Below, piece by piece: positions 1 to 7,920 of a stretch of DNA of 64,000 nt. Positions within the stretch are counted from its first letter, which is position 1. Each line of letters starts with the position of its first letter. Location of the stretch: assembly GCF_000245815.1 (NCBI RefSeq), contig NZ_JH601104.1, forward strand, positions 1 to 64,000, given 5' to 3'. Below the pieces are notes generated by a model, which did no database searches, had not been told where the DNA came from, and saw only the letters and a program-made list of their open reading frames with translations. The position numbers and the translations under genes were made by a program. The stretch comes from Dolosigranulum pigrum ATCC 51524 (lineage in GTDB: Bacteria > Bacillota > Bacilli > Lactobacillales > Carnobacteriaceae_A).

Positions 1-111
1 AACTTACAAAAATATGAATTGTCCTGATTCGATTGAACCAGAGACCCTTGCACATCTTGGTTGTATTCTTTTGTTCAGTTTTCAAAGATCTATGCCGTCG
101 CTTTGTTTAAC
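1..111 (-). other. 5' leader of a 16S rRNA gene (rRNA operon continues off the left edge)
   Basis: Read on the minus strand this stretch contains a boxA-like antitermination element, CTTTGAAAACTGAAC (within 73-90), followed by the AACCAAGATGTGCAAGGGTC-type sequence typical of the DNA just upstream of 16S in Lactobacillales. No rRNA sequence itself is inside the window. The same boxA-like motif can occur in 16S-23S spacers, but the tandem promoters immediately upstream and the absence of 16S on that side favour a leader. Confidence 0.72.
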
Positions 112-124
112 AGCGACATTTACC

Positions 125-154
125 ATTATATCATCGGTAAATTATTTTGTCAAG
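125..154 (-). promoter_or_regulatory. rRNA operon promoter, most proximal
   Basis: Minus-strand TTGACA (154-149) and TATAAT (130-125) with an 18-bp spacer, both matching the sigma-A consensus exactly. It is the promoter closest to the leader. Confidence 0.78.
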
Positions 155-211
155 AGAAATTTTGAATTATTTTGAATTAATTTTTTTCTTCCTTTGACAA
201 CAACACTGATT

Positions 212-240
212 ATTGTATCATTTACAAAATATGATGTCAA
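212..240 (-). promoter_or_regulatory. rRNA operon promoter, second
   Basis: Minus-strand TTGACA (240-235) and TACAAT (217-212) with a 17-bp spacer. It lies in line with the other three promoters and points to the left edge. Confidence 0.76.
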
Positions 241-279
241 GTGTTTTTTAGAGAAGTTTTTCCCTAAATCACTCAATTA

Positions 280-308
280 ATTCTACAACATTTTGTCTTA
301 CTTGTCAA
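280..308 (-). promoter_or_regulatory. rRNA operon promoter, third
   Basis: Minus-strand TTGACA (308-303) and TAGAAT (285-280), 17-bp spacer. Confidence 0.68.
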
Positions 309-376
309 CAAATATTTCAGTGTAAAAATTAATTTTTATGATACTTGAGTCGTACATGTCTCAAGCGACAATAATT

Positions 377-405
377 ATTTTACCATCATTATAAATAAGA
401 GTCAA
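377..405 (-). promoter_or_regulatory. rRNA operon promoter, distal
   Basis: Minus-strand TTGACT (405-400) and TAAAAT (382-377), 17-bp spacer. It is the weakest match of the four. Confidence 0.5.
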
Positions 406-731
406 GCCTTTTTGATAAATTAATTTTTTTAGCAATATTATTAATCCTCTGTAAGGTTTATCCAATAGAGGATTGGCTAGTAACTGGCAAGTCTAGCACT
501 CACTCTATCATGAGATACGGTTCGATGGACAAGGGTTCCTAGACACAAATAATTACTGAGTGTAGTTTCTTAAATCAATTAATGAATTCTCTTCTCCTTG
601 CGTTACTCACTTACAATTTCTACATCGAAGTTTGAAATGGGCTTTAGCCAACAAGTTATCACACCTCATGAGTACACTAAAAAACGCAAGTTCCCAATAA
701 ATGGTTACTTGCGCAAAGTTATTTCGTTTAA
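406..731. other. Gene-free stretch with one hairpin
   Basis: I see no gene here. An 8-bp inverted repeat, AATCCTCT (443-450) and AGAGGATT (467-474), is followed on the minus strand by a mixed A/T tract. It could be the terminator of the membrane protein gene to the right, but the U-tract is poor. The rest (475-731) holds nothing I can name. Confidence 0.4.
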
Positions 732-1478
732 CTATTTAAAAAATCCATCTTGGAAGAAATCTACCGTACTTCGTTGCGTTAATGTGGTTGCAAGGCCTTT
801 AGCCAGTAAACCAACAAGAACAACGAGCCCAATCGACAATAATAGTGTAATAAATGGAATAGTTCGTAACATAAATATACCAAGACCTCCGACAATAATG
901 ATGGAAAGTCCTGCAATTATCCAAGTAAGACGAGTGGATCGATAATGAATACCAAATATACCTGCTAGTGATACCATTGAAATTGTAAAGAATGATACAC
1001 TCCACGTACCCAAGATTAGCTGCATGACATGAGCAAAATTAAATACACTAATCTGGCTATTCAAGACAGGCAAGATTGACTCTAACAAAAGAAAGACTCC
1101 ACTTCCAACCGCTAATGCGAGCAACATCTGTAGTAGCATCTTGCCTACAAAAATAACAAGTTGTAAAAGAAACATAATACCTTTTCCACCTGGTATTTGG
1201 AAAGATTGAATTTCTACTACTCCTATAAATTGTTTTACGAGTTGGTTATTCATTAATAGGGTACCATAAATAACTGCACTTGCTAAAGCAGCTGTTAATC
1301 CCCAAGCAATAATCGTCGCATATGAATTAATTGATCCGTCAAGTGTTACATTGGATCGACCAATTATTGTAAATAGGTATAAACTAAACAGATAAATAGC
1401 TCCAATCACGGCCGGAAACCATTTTACTTCAGGTGGAGATTGACGGTTCATATATGTTTTTAAGATAGTTTTTATCAT
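732..1478 (-). CDS. Multi-pass membrane protein of unknown function
   Basis: 248 residues with about six hydrophobic segments (near residues 20-40, 50-75, 100-130, 145-175, 180-205, 205-230), so an integral membrane protein. I do not recognise a family: there is no ATP-binding domain and no obvious charged transport motif. The layout loosely resembles ABC-2-type or Yip1-type membrane proteins, which is only an impression. The ATG start is preceded by AAAGGAG at good spacing. It follows pgi on the same strand, but a terminator lies between them, so it is probably transcribed on its own. A long gene-free stretch separates it from the rRNA promoters. Confidence 0.75.
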   Translation of the reverse strand: MIKTILKTYMNRQSPPEVKWFPAVIGAIYLFSLYLFTIIGRSNVTLDGSINSYATIIAWGLTAALASAVIYGTLLMNNQLVKQFIGVVEIQSFQIPGGKGIMFLLQLVIFVGKMLLQMLLALAVGSGVFLLLESILPVLNSQISVFNFAHVMQLILGTWSVSFFTISMVSLAGIFGIHYRSTRLTWIIAGLSIIIVGGLGIFMLRTIPFITLLLSIGLVVLVGLLAKGLATTLTQRSTVDFFQDGFFK

Positions 1479-1574
1479 ATTATTGGCTCCTTTTTATTGT
1501 TCTATCTAACTAAGTGCTTCTCTATTACGTTGACTTTGGCTGAAGCTATGAACAGCCACGTGTTCCAAAAAATT

Positions 1575-1606
1575 AAATCCCCTGAAGTAGACGCCTCAGA
1601 GGATTT
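1575..1606 (-). terminator. Rho-independent terminator after pgi
   Basis: Stem AAATCCTCTGA / TCAGGGGATTT (minus-strand sense, one G-U pair) followed by AATTTTTT. It lies about 30 bp past the pgi stop codon. Confidence 0.75.
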
Positions 1607-1638
1607 AAATTTCTATTTAGATACTTAATCGTTTACTC

Positions 1639-2991
1639 TTATAGACGGTCGTTCAATTCTTCTGCTAATGATTCAAAGCCTGGTTTACCAAGCAATGCGA
1701 ACATATTTTTCTTGTAAGCTTCTACGCCTGGTTGGTTGAATGGATTAACAGCATTCAAGTAACCAGAAATGGCAACTGCAATTTCGAAGAAGTAGAACAA
1801 GTAACCTAATGTATAAGCTGACATATCTGGAATTTGGATGATAAAGTTCGGCACATCCCCGTCAGTATGCGCTAATAATGTTCCTTCATAAGCTTTCGTA
1901 TTGACGTAATCAACACCTTTTCCTTCCAAGTAACCTAGACCGTCTAAGTCTTCTGGTGCACTTGGTACATCAATATCTTCAGTCGGTTGCTCGACTTTAA
2001 TGACCGTTTCGAATAAATTACGTTTACCTTCTTGAATATATTGACCCAATGAATGTAAATCAGTCGTGAAGTTTGCGCTAGATGGGTAAATACCTCGCTG
2101 ATCTTTTCCTTCAGATTCACCGAATAATTGTTTCCACCACTCTGAGAAATATTGAAGTGTTGGTTCATAATTAATTAATAGCTCTGTATCTTTTCCTTTG
2201 CGGTTCAAGACATTTCGAAGGGCAGCATATTGATAAGCTTCATTTTGAGCTAGATCATCGTTGTCGTATGCATTCTGTGCATCGCGAGCTCCCTGCATCA
2301 AGTCATCAATATTCGCACCACTGACTGCGATCGGTAGTAAACCAACTGCTGTCAAGACAGAGAAACGTCCACCGACATCATCTGGTACAACAAATGTTTC
2401 ATAACCTTTTTCATCCGCTACTGTTTTTAGCGCACCTTTTGATTGATCAGTTGTTGCAAAAATACGTTCACGCGCACCCTCTTCACCATAGCGCTCAACA
2501 AGTAAGTCTTTAAAAATACGGAATGAAATAGCGGGTTCAGTTGTCGTTCCAGACTTCGAGATGACGTTAACTGAGAAGTCACGTTCTCCAATCACGTCAA
2601 TCAAATGCTGAATATACGTTGAACTCAGACTATTTCCAGCGAAGAAGATTTGTGGCATGCCATCTCGTTCTTCTTTTGGTAATTCATTATAAAAAGTATG
2701 GTTTAAGAAATCAATCGCTGCTTTAGCCCCTAAGTAAGACCCTCCAATACCGATCACAACCAATACATCGGAATTGCCTTGAATTTTTTTAGCGGCCTCT
2801 TTAATTCGCGCGAACTCTTCCTTGTCATAATTTGTTGGTAAATCAACCCAACCAAGGAAGTCACTACCGGCACCAGTTCCTTCACGTAACAATTTGTTAG
2901 CAGCTGTTACTTGTGATTGCATTTGGTCTAATTCATGCGCTTGGATGAATGTATCGATAACATTAGCTTTATTGAATGTAATATGTGTCAT
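1639..2991 (-). CDS. pgi: Glucose-6-phosphate isomerase
   Basis: 450 residues, the usual length of the short Firmicutes Pgi. It interconverts glucose-6-phosphate and fructose-6-phosphate in glycolysis in the cytoplasm. Recognisable blocks are VVIGIGGSYLGAKAAIDF, the SKSGTTTEPAISFR phosphate-binding loop, VGGRFSVLTAVGLLP, and the C-terminal NPFNQPGVEAYKKNMF. The reading frame stays open 15 codons further upstream, but the ATG at 2991 is preceded by AAAGGAGAAGATATA and gives the family's normal N-terminus (MTHITFNKAN), so I place the start there. It is the last gene of a run with the S1-domain and Nudix-like genes; a good terminator follows. Confidence 0.95.
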   Translation of the reverse strand: MTHITFNKANVIDTFIQAHELDQMQSQVTAANKLLREGTGAGSDFLGWVDLPTNYDKEEFARIKEAAKKIQGNSDVLVVIGIGGSYLGAKAAIDFLNHTFYNELPKEERDGMPQIFFAGNSLSSTYIQHLIDVIGERDFSVNVISKSGTTTEPAISFRIFKDLLVERYGEEGARERIFATTDQSKGALKTVADEKGYETFVVPDDVGGRFSVLTAVGLLPIAVSGANIDDLMQGARDAQNAYDNDDLAQNEAYQYAALRNVLNRKGKDTELLINYEPTLQYFSEWWKQLFGESEGKDQRGIYPSSANFTTDLHSLGQYIQEGKRNLFETVIKVEQPTEDIDVPSAPEDLDGLGYLEGKGVDYVNTKAYEGTLLAHTDGDVPNFIIQIPDMSAYTLGYLFYFFEIAVAISGYLNAVNPFNQPGVEAYKKNMFALLGKPGFESLAEELNDRL

Positions 2992-3022
2992 TATATCTTC
3001 TCCTTTTTTTAAACTAACTTTT

Positions 3023-3406
3023 TTAAATAACTTCAATTGTCAATTCTGACAACAGGGGCACACCTTCGATTTCATAATCTTCGAATGTTTCTTTAAGTTC
3101 TTTAAAATCGCCCCACTTAAATGGTTTATCAACTTGAAGATTTGGATCATCTCCAACGTATTCAAAGACGTATAAAGGAATACGTGATGACTTGTAAACT
3201 GTATTGGTCAATTCCACCAGTTCCATCTGATCAACTGATATACCCGTAATCTCTTTAATTTCTTCAATTACACTTGCCAGTGCTGTGCAATTTTCAATAA
3301 TTTCGGTCGCAGGGAAGAATTCTTTCTCGCCGGCAAACTCTTGCATTAAAAATACCATGCGATTATCTAACCCTTTCTTCATAATAGTACCTGCTATTAA
3401 ATGCAT
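3023..3406 (-). CDS. Degenerate Nudix-fold protein upstream of pgi
   Basis: About 127 residues with a Nudix-like layout: an N-terminal strand MHLIAGTIMKK, and a region ENCTALASVIEEIKEITGI that aligns with the end of a Nudix box. The arginine and one of the glutamates of the RExxEExG core are not preserved, so pyrophosphohydrolase activity is doubtful. A GTG start at 3448 with AAGGAGATCA is also possible; it would overlap the previous gene by 20 bp and add 14 polar residues. I prefer the ATG at 3406 (preceded by GGAAGG) because it begins directly at the domain. It sits between the S1-domain gene and pgi, probably in one transcript. Function unassigned. Confidence 0.7.
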   Translation of the reverse strand: MHLIAGTIMKKGLDNRMVFLMQEFAGEKEFFPATEIIENCTALASVIEEIKEITGISVDQMELVELTNTVYKSSRIPLYVFEYVGDDPNLQVDKPFKWGDFKELKETFEDYEIEGVPLLSELTIEVI

Positions 3407-3428
3407 CTGTGTCTTCCTTCCATCTCCG

Positions 3429-3809
3429 TTATTCTTCTGATTGTTCACTGATCTCCTTCAGAGCTGTATCAATCCAACCCGGCATTTTCTCAGCCACTGT
3501 ATCGAAGCCAATCCCTCGCTTACGATCAAACCGTGGATTTTTACGCGGGTTGGAGAAGGGATGATGGACGGCTTTAATCATGCTGCGAATAGATAGACTG
3601 ATTTTTTTACTATATTCATCAATATCCATAATCATGACATCTACGTCTTCTCCCACTTCAAATAACTCATGTAAGTCTTTCACATAGGCATGTTTTACTT
3701 CGGAGATATGAATTAATCCTTGGGTCTGTTCATCGAGTTCGACGAAGACGCCGTACGGTTGAATGCCCGTTACTTTACCACGAACACGATCTCCTATTGT
3801 ATATTCCAT
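3429..3809 (-). CDS. cvfD: S1 RNA-binding domain protein, YugI/CvfD (general stress protein 13) type
   Basis: 126 residues. The N-terminal ~75 residues are one S1 domain: GDRVRGKVTGIQPYGVFVEL, GLIHISEV and VDVMIMDIDEYSKKISLSIR are its standard strands. The C-terminal tail is short and basic, then acidic. Family members bind RNA or ribosomes and affect post-transcriptional control and stress or cold tolerance in Firmicutes. It is the first gene of a group continuing into the Nudix-like gene and pgi. The ATG has AGGTGAAGAG upstream. The symbol is assigned by family resemblance only. Confidence 0.82.
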   Translation of the reverse strand: MEYTIGDRVRGKVTGIQPYGVFVELDEQTQGLIHISEVKHAYVKDLHELFEVGEDVDVMIMDIDEYSKKISLSIRSMIKAVHHPFSNPRKNPRFDRKRGIGFDTVAEKMPGWIDTALKEISEQSEE

Positions 3810-3943
3810 CTCTTCACCTCACATCACTAGTATAAATTATAACACGTTCTACAATTTTTTTGAATCGTTACGGTTGATCATTTCTTCACTAGAATTACAT
3901 CACCATTAGCTATATAATGTAGAAAAAGAAAGTAGGGGTTACT

Positions 3944-4816
3944 ATGTCTGATATATTCACAACGATTCCCAGTGGCTCTTTTAAGATGGGGACTATCTGC
4001 CAAGAAGGATTTGCAACTGATTTAGAAACGGGTTCAGTAGACGTCGCACTAGAGTCATTCCAAATAAAAACAACGACCGTAACTAATCGCGAATTTAAAG
4101 CCTTTATTGCTGCAACTGATTACATAACAGATGCTGAAAAATTTGGCTGGTCATCAGTTTTTCATTTACTTATTCCAGAAGAAGATCGCTTAGACTCCTT
4201 AGCTGTGCAAGGGATGGAATGGTGGCTAATTATTAAGGGCGCTTGCTGGCATGCCCCGGAAGGACCCGGGAGTTCTATTGATGGACGACTGGATCATCCC
4301 GTTGTTCATGTTTCACGCAATGATGCACTTGCCTATTGTCGGTGGGAAGGCTCAAGACTACCGACTGAAGCACAGTGGGAATACGCTGCACGGGGTGGTT
4401 TAGAGATGAAACGTTATCCTTGGGGAGATAATTTACTCATCGATGGAAAATATCCACTTAATATTTGGCAAGGACAGTTTCCTATAAGTAATACGGAAGA
4501 AGATGGGTATCTCGGTACTGCCCCAGCTAACAACTACACCCCAAATGGCTACGGCCTCTATCAGATGGTGGGGAATGTTTGGGAGTGGTGTCTGAATCCA
4601 GGCAAAATCCCCCTCAATCAGTTCCAAAAACACACGTCCGAGGACTTTTTTAACTACTTTAACCGTTCTTCTCATGGTAAACTTTTCGCCATAAGAGGTG
4701 GTTCCTTCTTATGCCACGATTCTTACTGTAATCGTTATCGTGTCGGTGCCCGTAACAGTGTAACTGATGATTCCAGTGCTAGTAACATTGGTTTTCGTAC
4801 GCTAAAACCTCTTTAA
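3944..4816 (+). CDS. Formylglycine-generating enzyme (FGE-sulfatase family), active site intact
   Basis: 290 residues, the length of a bacterial FGE. Family marks are IPSGSFKMG at the N-terminus, LPTEAQWEYAARGG (139-152), YPWGD, NGYGLYQMVGNVWEWC and the C-terminal RGGSFLCHDSYCNRYR. The last block carries two cysteines, Cys257 and Cys262, spaced and placed as the copper-binding catalytic pair of true FGEs; family members that are not oxidases usually lack one or both. A true FGE oxidises the cysteine of a CxPxR sulfatase motif to formylglycine. No sulfatase is encoded in this window, so the substrate must lie elsewhere. There is no signal peptide, so it is cytoplasmic. A single-gene unit: TATAAT-like box at 3913-3918, RBS AGTAGGGG, strong terminator after it. 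Confidence 0.88.
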   Translation: MSDIFTTIPSGSFKMGTICQEGFATDLETGSVDVALESFQIKTTTVTNREFKAFIAATDYITDAEKFGWSSVFHLLIPEEDRLDSLAVQGMEWWLIIKGACWHAPEGPGSSIDGRLDHPVVHVSRNDALAYCRWEGSRLPTEAQWEYAARGGLEMKRYPWGDNLLIDGKYPLNIWQGQFPISNTEEDGYLGTAPANNYTPNGYGLYQMVGNVWEWCLNPGKIPLNQFQKHTSEDFFNYFNRSSHGKLFAIRGGSFLCHDSYCNRYRVGARNSVTDDSSASNIGFRTLKPL

Positions 4817-4840
4817 CCAAATTTGTCCCGTTTAACCACC

Positions 4841-4891
4841 AAAAATAAGCAGCTGGCTACTCCTAATGAGTAGCACATGCTGCTTATTTTT
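4841..4891. terminator. Bidirectional terminator between FGE gene and ROK kinase
   Basis: Perfect outer stem AAAAATAAGCAGC (4841-4853) / GCTGCTTATTTTT (4879-4891), with an inner GCTACTC/GAGTAGC stem. A and T tracts on both sides let it serve the two convergent genes. Confidence 0.92.
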
Positions 4892-4897
4892 ATAGTA

Positions 4898-5764
4898 TTA
4901 AGATTGTAAGGCGCGTTTTGCAAGTAACAAGCCACCTGTAATTCCGGCATTATCTTCTAATGCTGGCGGTACTAAATACTCATCGAGTGGTGGTGTTGCT
5001 ACATAATCATTTAACTGCTCTTTAAAGGCTTTTTTCAAGAATCTAAATATTTGGCGTTGCTTCATCACTCCGCCCCCTAATACAATCCGCTCTGGGCTAA
5101 GCGTCAAGGTAATATTCACAATCGCTTGTGCCAAGTAGAAAGCTTCTAATTCCCAAACATGGGCTTCTTCCGCCAATTCCTGACCTGACTTCCCATATCG
5201 TTGCTCAATAGCTGGTCCTGCCGCCACACCTTCCAAGCAGGTGCCATGAAATGGACAAAATCCATCAAAAGCCGTATCTTCTGGGTGCAGTCGTACCAAC
5301 ATATGTCCAAGCTCTGGATGTCCATATCCTTCCAGTGGTTTACCATCGACAACGGCACCCCCACCGATACCTGTTCCTACTGTAATATAGACACAAGAAT
5401 TGGTTCCTTGTGCTGCTCCGAGTTCATATTCACCAAGTGCGGCAGCATTCACATCAGTAGTCCAGCCCATTGGTATATCATAGCGAGCTTTCATTCGACC
5501 TAAGAAATCTGTATCTTGCCAAGCTAATTTTGGGGTAGAGGTAATGTACCCATACGTATCAGATTCTTTATTAACATCAATTGGACCGAATGACCCAATA
5601 CCGATTGCTTTCAGTTCATCGTATTGATCAAAAAAGTTAAAGATATGTTCGAATGTTTCATCCGGTGTAGTCGTTGGGAACGAAACCCGTTCAATAATAT
5701 TTAACGCGTCGTCACCGACTGCACACACTATTTTAGTTCCACCTGTCTCAATTGCTCCTAACAT
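4898..5764 (-). CDS. ROK-family sugar kinase, fructokinase (ScrK/GmuE) type
   Basis: 288 residues. ATP-binding motif IETGGTKIVCAVG at residues 5-17, then the second ROK motif YITVGTGIGGGAVVDGKPLEGYGHPELGH. The zinc-binding cluster of the ROK signature is visible as GH..RLHPED and CPFHGTCLEG. The sequence resembles the fructokinase branch, which phosphorylates fructose and often mannose. Pneumococcal N-glycan loci also carry a ROK gene, so phosphorylation of mannose released by the hydrolases encoded just to the right is a reasonable inference. It begins 18 bp after the cyclophilin gene, so the two probably share the promoter at 6454-6482. It ends at the bidirectional terminator. Confidence 0.88.
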   Translation of the reverse strand: MLGAIETGGTKIVCAVGDDALNIIERVSFPTTTPDETFEHIFNFFDQYDELKAIGIGSFGPIDVNKESDTYGYITSTPKLAWQDTDFLGRMKARYDIPMGWTTDVNAAALGEYELGAAQGTNSCVYITVGTGIGGGAVVDGKPLEGYGHPELGHMLVRLHPEDTAFDGFCPFHGTCLEGVAAGPAIEQRYGKSGQELAEEAHVWELEAFYLAQAIVNITLTLSPERIVLGGGVMKQRQIFRFLKKAFKEQLNDYVATPPLDEYLVPPALEDNAGITGGLLLAKRALQS

Positions 5765-5782
5765 CTCACTAAACTCCTTCCG

Positions 5783-6379
5783 CTACGGGGTTGAAATATC
5801 AATCGTCTCAATAGTCACATCTTCCAGTGGTTTATCAGCGGCATCGCGCTCCACATTTTGAATCGCTTGTGCGACATCTTCACCAGCGATTAGATGACCA
5901 AAGACGGTATGCTTATTATCCAACCAAGGTGTGCCGCCACGTTCTTTGTATGCATCAATAATTTCTGCCGGAAAACCTGCCGCTTCAAGTTGTCCAACCA
6001 TTTGTGCAGGCACTTCATCCATCGTCACAATGAAAAATTGGCTGCCATTTGTATTCGGTCCTGCATTCGCCATTGAAAGTGCTCCGCGTAAATTAAATAA
6101 TTGATCTGAGAATTCATCTTCGAATTGCTCACCGTAAATACTCTTGCCCCCTCGTCCCGTACCGGTGGGGTCGCCACCTTGAATCATAAAATTCGGAATG
6201 ACACGGTGAAAAATAACCCCATCATAGTAACCATCTTGCGCTAATTCAACAAAATTTTTAACTGTTTTTGGTGCAAGCTTATCGAATAATTGAAGGGTTA
6301 TATCCCCTTTATTGGTTTTAATTGTTGTGGTTGTTCCTGTTTGTTTTTCTAGATGTAACTGTGGAAATTCACTCATCAT
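5783..6379 (-). CDS. ppiB: Cyclophilin-type peptidyl-prolyl cis-trans isomerase
   Basis: 198 residues from the ATG at 6379, which is preceded by AATGGAGAGATA; the frame is open 11 codons further upstream but without a better RBS. The cyclophilin core is clear: KTVKNFVELAQDGYYDGVIFHRVIPNFMIQGGD (in two overlapping parts), GPNTNGSQFFI, and LDNKHTVFGHLIAGEDV. The catalytic Arg of FHRVIPNFMIQGGD is present. No signal peptide, so a cytoplasmic folding helper. An insertion before TPWLDNKH makes it slightly longer than minimal PpiB, as is usual in lactic acid bacteria. It has its own promoter and runs on into the ROK kinase gene. Confidence 0.92.
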   Translation of the reverse strand: MMSEFPQLHLEKQTGTTTTIKTNKGDITLQLFDKLAPKTVKNFVELAQDGYYDGVIFHRVIPNFMIQGGDPTGTGRGGKSIYGEQFEDEFSDQLFNLRGALSMANAGPNTNGSQFFIVTMDEVPAQMVGQLEAAGFPAEIIDAYKERGGTPWLDNKHTVFGHLIAGEDVAQAIQNVERDAADKPLEDVTIETIDISTP

Positions 6380-6453
6380 TATCTCTCCATTCATTGTTTT
6401 ATAAGTTGTCAATCTACGTTTAGGATGTTACTTAACGCACTGACATTACTATT

Positions 6454-6482
6454 AGTATACCGAACTTGGCCCTATTCACCAA
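6454..6482 (-). promoter_or_regulatory. Promoter of cyclophilin-ROK operon
   Basis: Minus-strand TTGGTG (6482-6477) and TATACT (6459-6454), 17-bp spacer. It sits at the very end of the fucosidase gene, so the cyclophilin-ROK pair can be expressed apart from the glycan operon. Confidence 0.65.
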
Positions 6483-6487
6483 CTGAT

Positions 6488-7909
6488 TTATTTATCCGCA
6501 ATAATCCCGACTGCACTGATCGCAATCGTTGAGCGGTATTGCTTAATTGCAATCGTTAGATTATCTGTCTGGACAGTAGGGAACTCGATAAATTTTTGGT
6601 AACCAATACTACGAGCTTCTGCTAGAATATATTCCTGTCCATCAATCACTGTGCGTATTTCGATGTGTTCAATCTGTTGACCGGCTGGAATATATTCGCG
6701 CAAAATAACTGTATGAAGAGCCTGCTTCTCTGCGAATGTTAATTGAATATTCGGTGTTTCATCCTCTGGGCTTGGTCGCCACGGTTGGCCATCCAATGAC
6801 AACTGACGTAGCTCTTCCATATCAACACTAACTGCCTCCGATGACCATTCAATCTTAGCTTGATCAATAATATTACGTTTATAAAACTCATTAATTTGTC
6901 TACCTAGATTTTCTAGTCTTTGCACATCTGGGTCAGCAAATAAGCCATCTGGGTTGGGCGGAATGTTCAATAAGAATGTACAGTTATTCCCAACGGATTG
7001 TTTGTAAATTGACCATAAATTATCCAGTGACCGAACTTCTTCATCTTCAGTTGAATGATAAAACCATCCTGGACGAATAGACACATTCAGTTCAGCCGGG
7101 TACCAGACCAGTTCTCCGTCATATGAAAAGAGGCGTTCACGACTCCCTAAATCTTCATCAGCAGAATCAAATAATTTCATAGTTGATCCATCTGCTTCTT
7201 GTTGACTATCGGCTGCAATTTTTTCATTATCTTGGAGCGATTTCGGAACGACACTCCACTCATTAGCACGAGAATGTCCCCCTTCATTACCAACCCACCG
7301 CACATCAGGACCACAGACGCTGATCACCGCTTGTGGTTGCAGTCGGCGAATTAATTGGTAATAAGCCTCCCAGTCATAGGTTTGAACTTGTCCGTTCTCT
7401 CCTTCACCACATGCCCCATCGAACCAAACTTCGAACACATCTCCATATTGCGTCAATAGCTCTTCTAATTGATTTAAAAAATAGGTATTATAGGCTTTTC
7501 CTTGACCATATGTCGGATGATTCCGATCCCATGGTGATAAGTAGATCCCAAACTTGAATGACTCGGCCTGGCACGCCTCACTAAATTCACGGACAATATC
7601 ACCTTGGCCATCTTGGTAAGGAGCGGCTGCGACTGAATAATCCGTATACTGACTCGGCCAAAGACAAAACCCATCATGATGTTTTGCTGTTAAAATGGCA
7701 CCTTTCATTCCCGCTGCCTTCATGCTACGAACCCATTGACGTACATCTAAGTTCTTAGGCTGAAATAATGCGGGCGAATCCGTCCCGTCACCCCATTCTT
7801 TATCCGTAAATGTATTTAGACCGAAGTGAATAAATCCGTAAAATTCCAATTGCTGCCACTGAATTTGTCTAGAACTTGGCGTCACGTTTGCCATTTTTTG
7901 TAAAGTCAT
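6488..7909 (-). CDS. GH29 alpha-L-fucosidase, cytoplasmic
   Basis: 473 residues from the ATG at 7909, preceded by GGAGGGGTGATG; two start codons just upstream sit too close to the RBS. GH29 marks are QIQWQQLEFYGFIHFGLNTF, ILTAKHHDGFCLWPS and the nucleophile region VFEVWFDGACGEG (Asp164 from this start). RWVGNEGG (Glu209) suits the acid/base of the GH29-B subgroup, which removes alpha-1,3/1,4-linked fucose. A discoidin-like beta domain fills the last ~130 residues. No signal peptide, so it acts on imported glycan. Pneumococcal N-glycan clusters end with a GH29 in the same place. It is the last gene of the GH125-GH1-GH38-GH92-asparaginase operon, 11 bp after its neighbour. Confidence 0.93.
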   Translation of the reverse strand: MTLQKMANVTPSSRQIQWQQLEFYGFIHFGLNTFTDKEWGDGTDSPALFQPKNLDVRQWVRSMKAAGMKGAILTAKHHDGFCLWPSQYTDYSVAAAPYQDGQGDIVREFSEACQAESFKFGIYLSPWDRNHPTYGQGKAYNTYFLNQLEELLTQYGDVFEVWFDGACGEGENGQVQTYDWEAYYQLIRRLQPQAVISVCGPDVRWVGNEGGHSRANEWSVVPKSLQDNEKIAADSQQEADGSTMKLFDSADEDLGSRERLFSYDGELVWYPAELNVSIRPGWFYHSTEDEEVRSLDNLWSIYKQSVGNNCTFLLNIPPNPDGLFADPDVQRLENLGRQINEFYKRNIIDQAKIEWSSEAVSVDMEELRQLSLDGQPWRPSPEDETPNIQLTFAEKQALHTVILREYIPAGQQIEHIEIRTVIDGQEYILAEARSIGYQKFIEFPTVQTDNLTIAIKQYRSTIAISAVGIIADK

Positions 7910-7920
7910 CATCACCCCTC

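Noticed and set aside
1..111. 16S-23S spacer
   Set aside because: The boxA-like sequence would allow it, but promoters rather than 16S lie on its upstream side.
598..945. 115-codon plus-strand frame at the left end
   Set aside because: Overlaps the membrane protein gene on the other strand and has no ribosome site.
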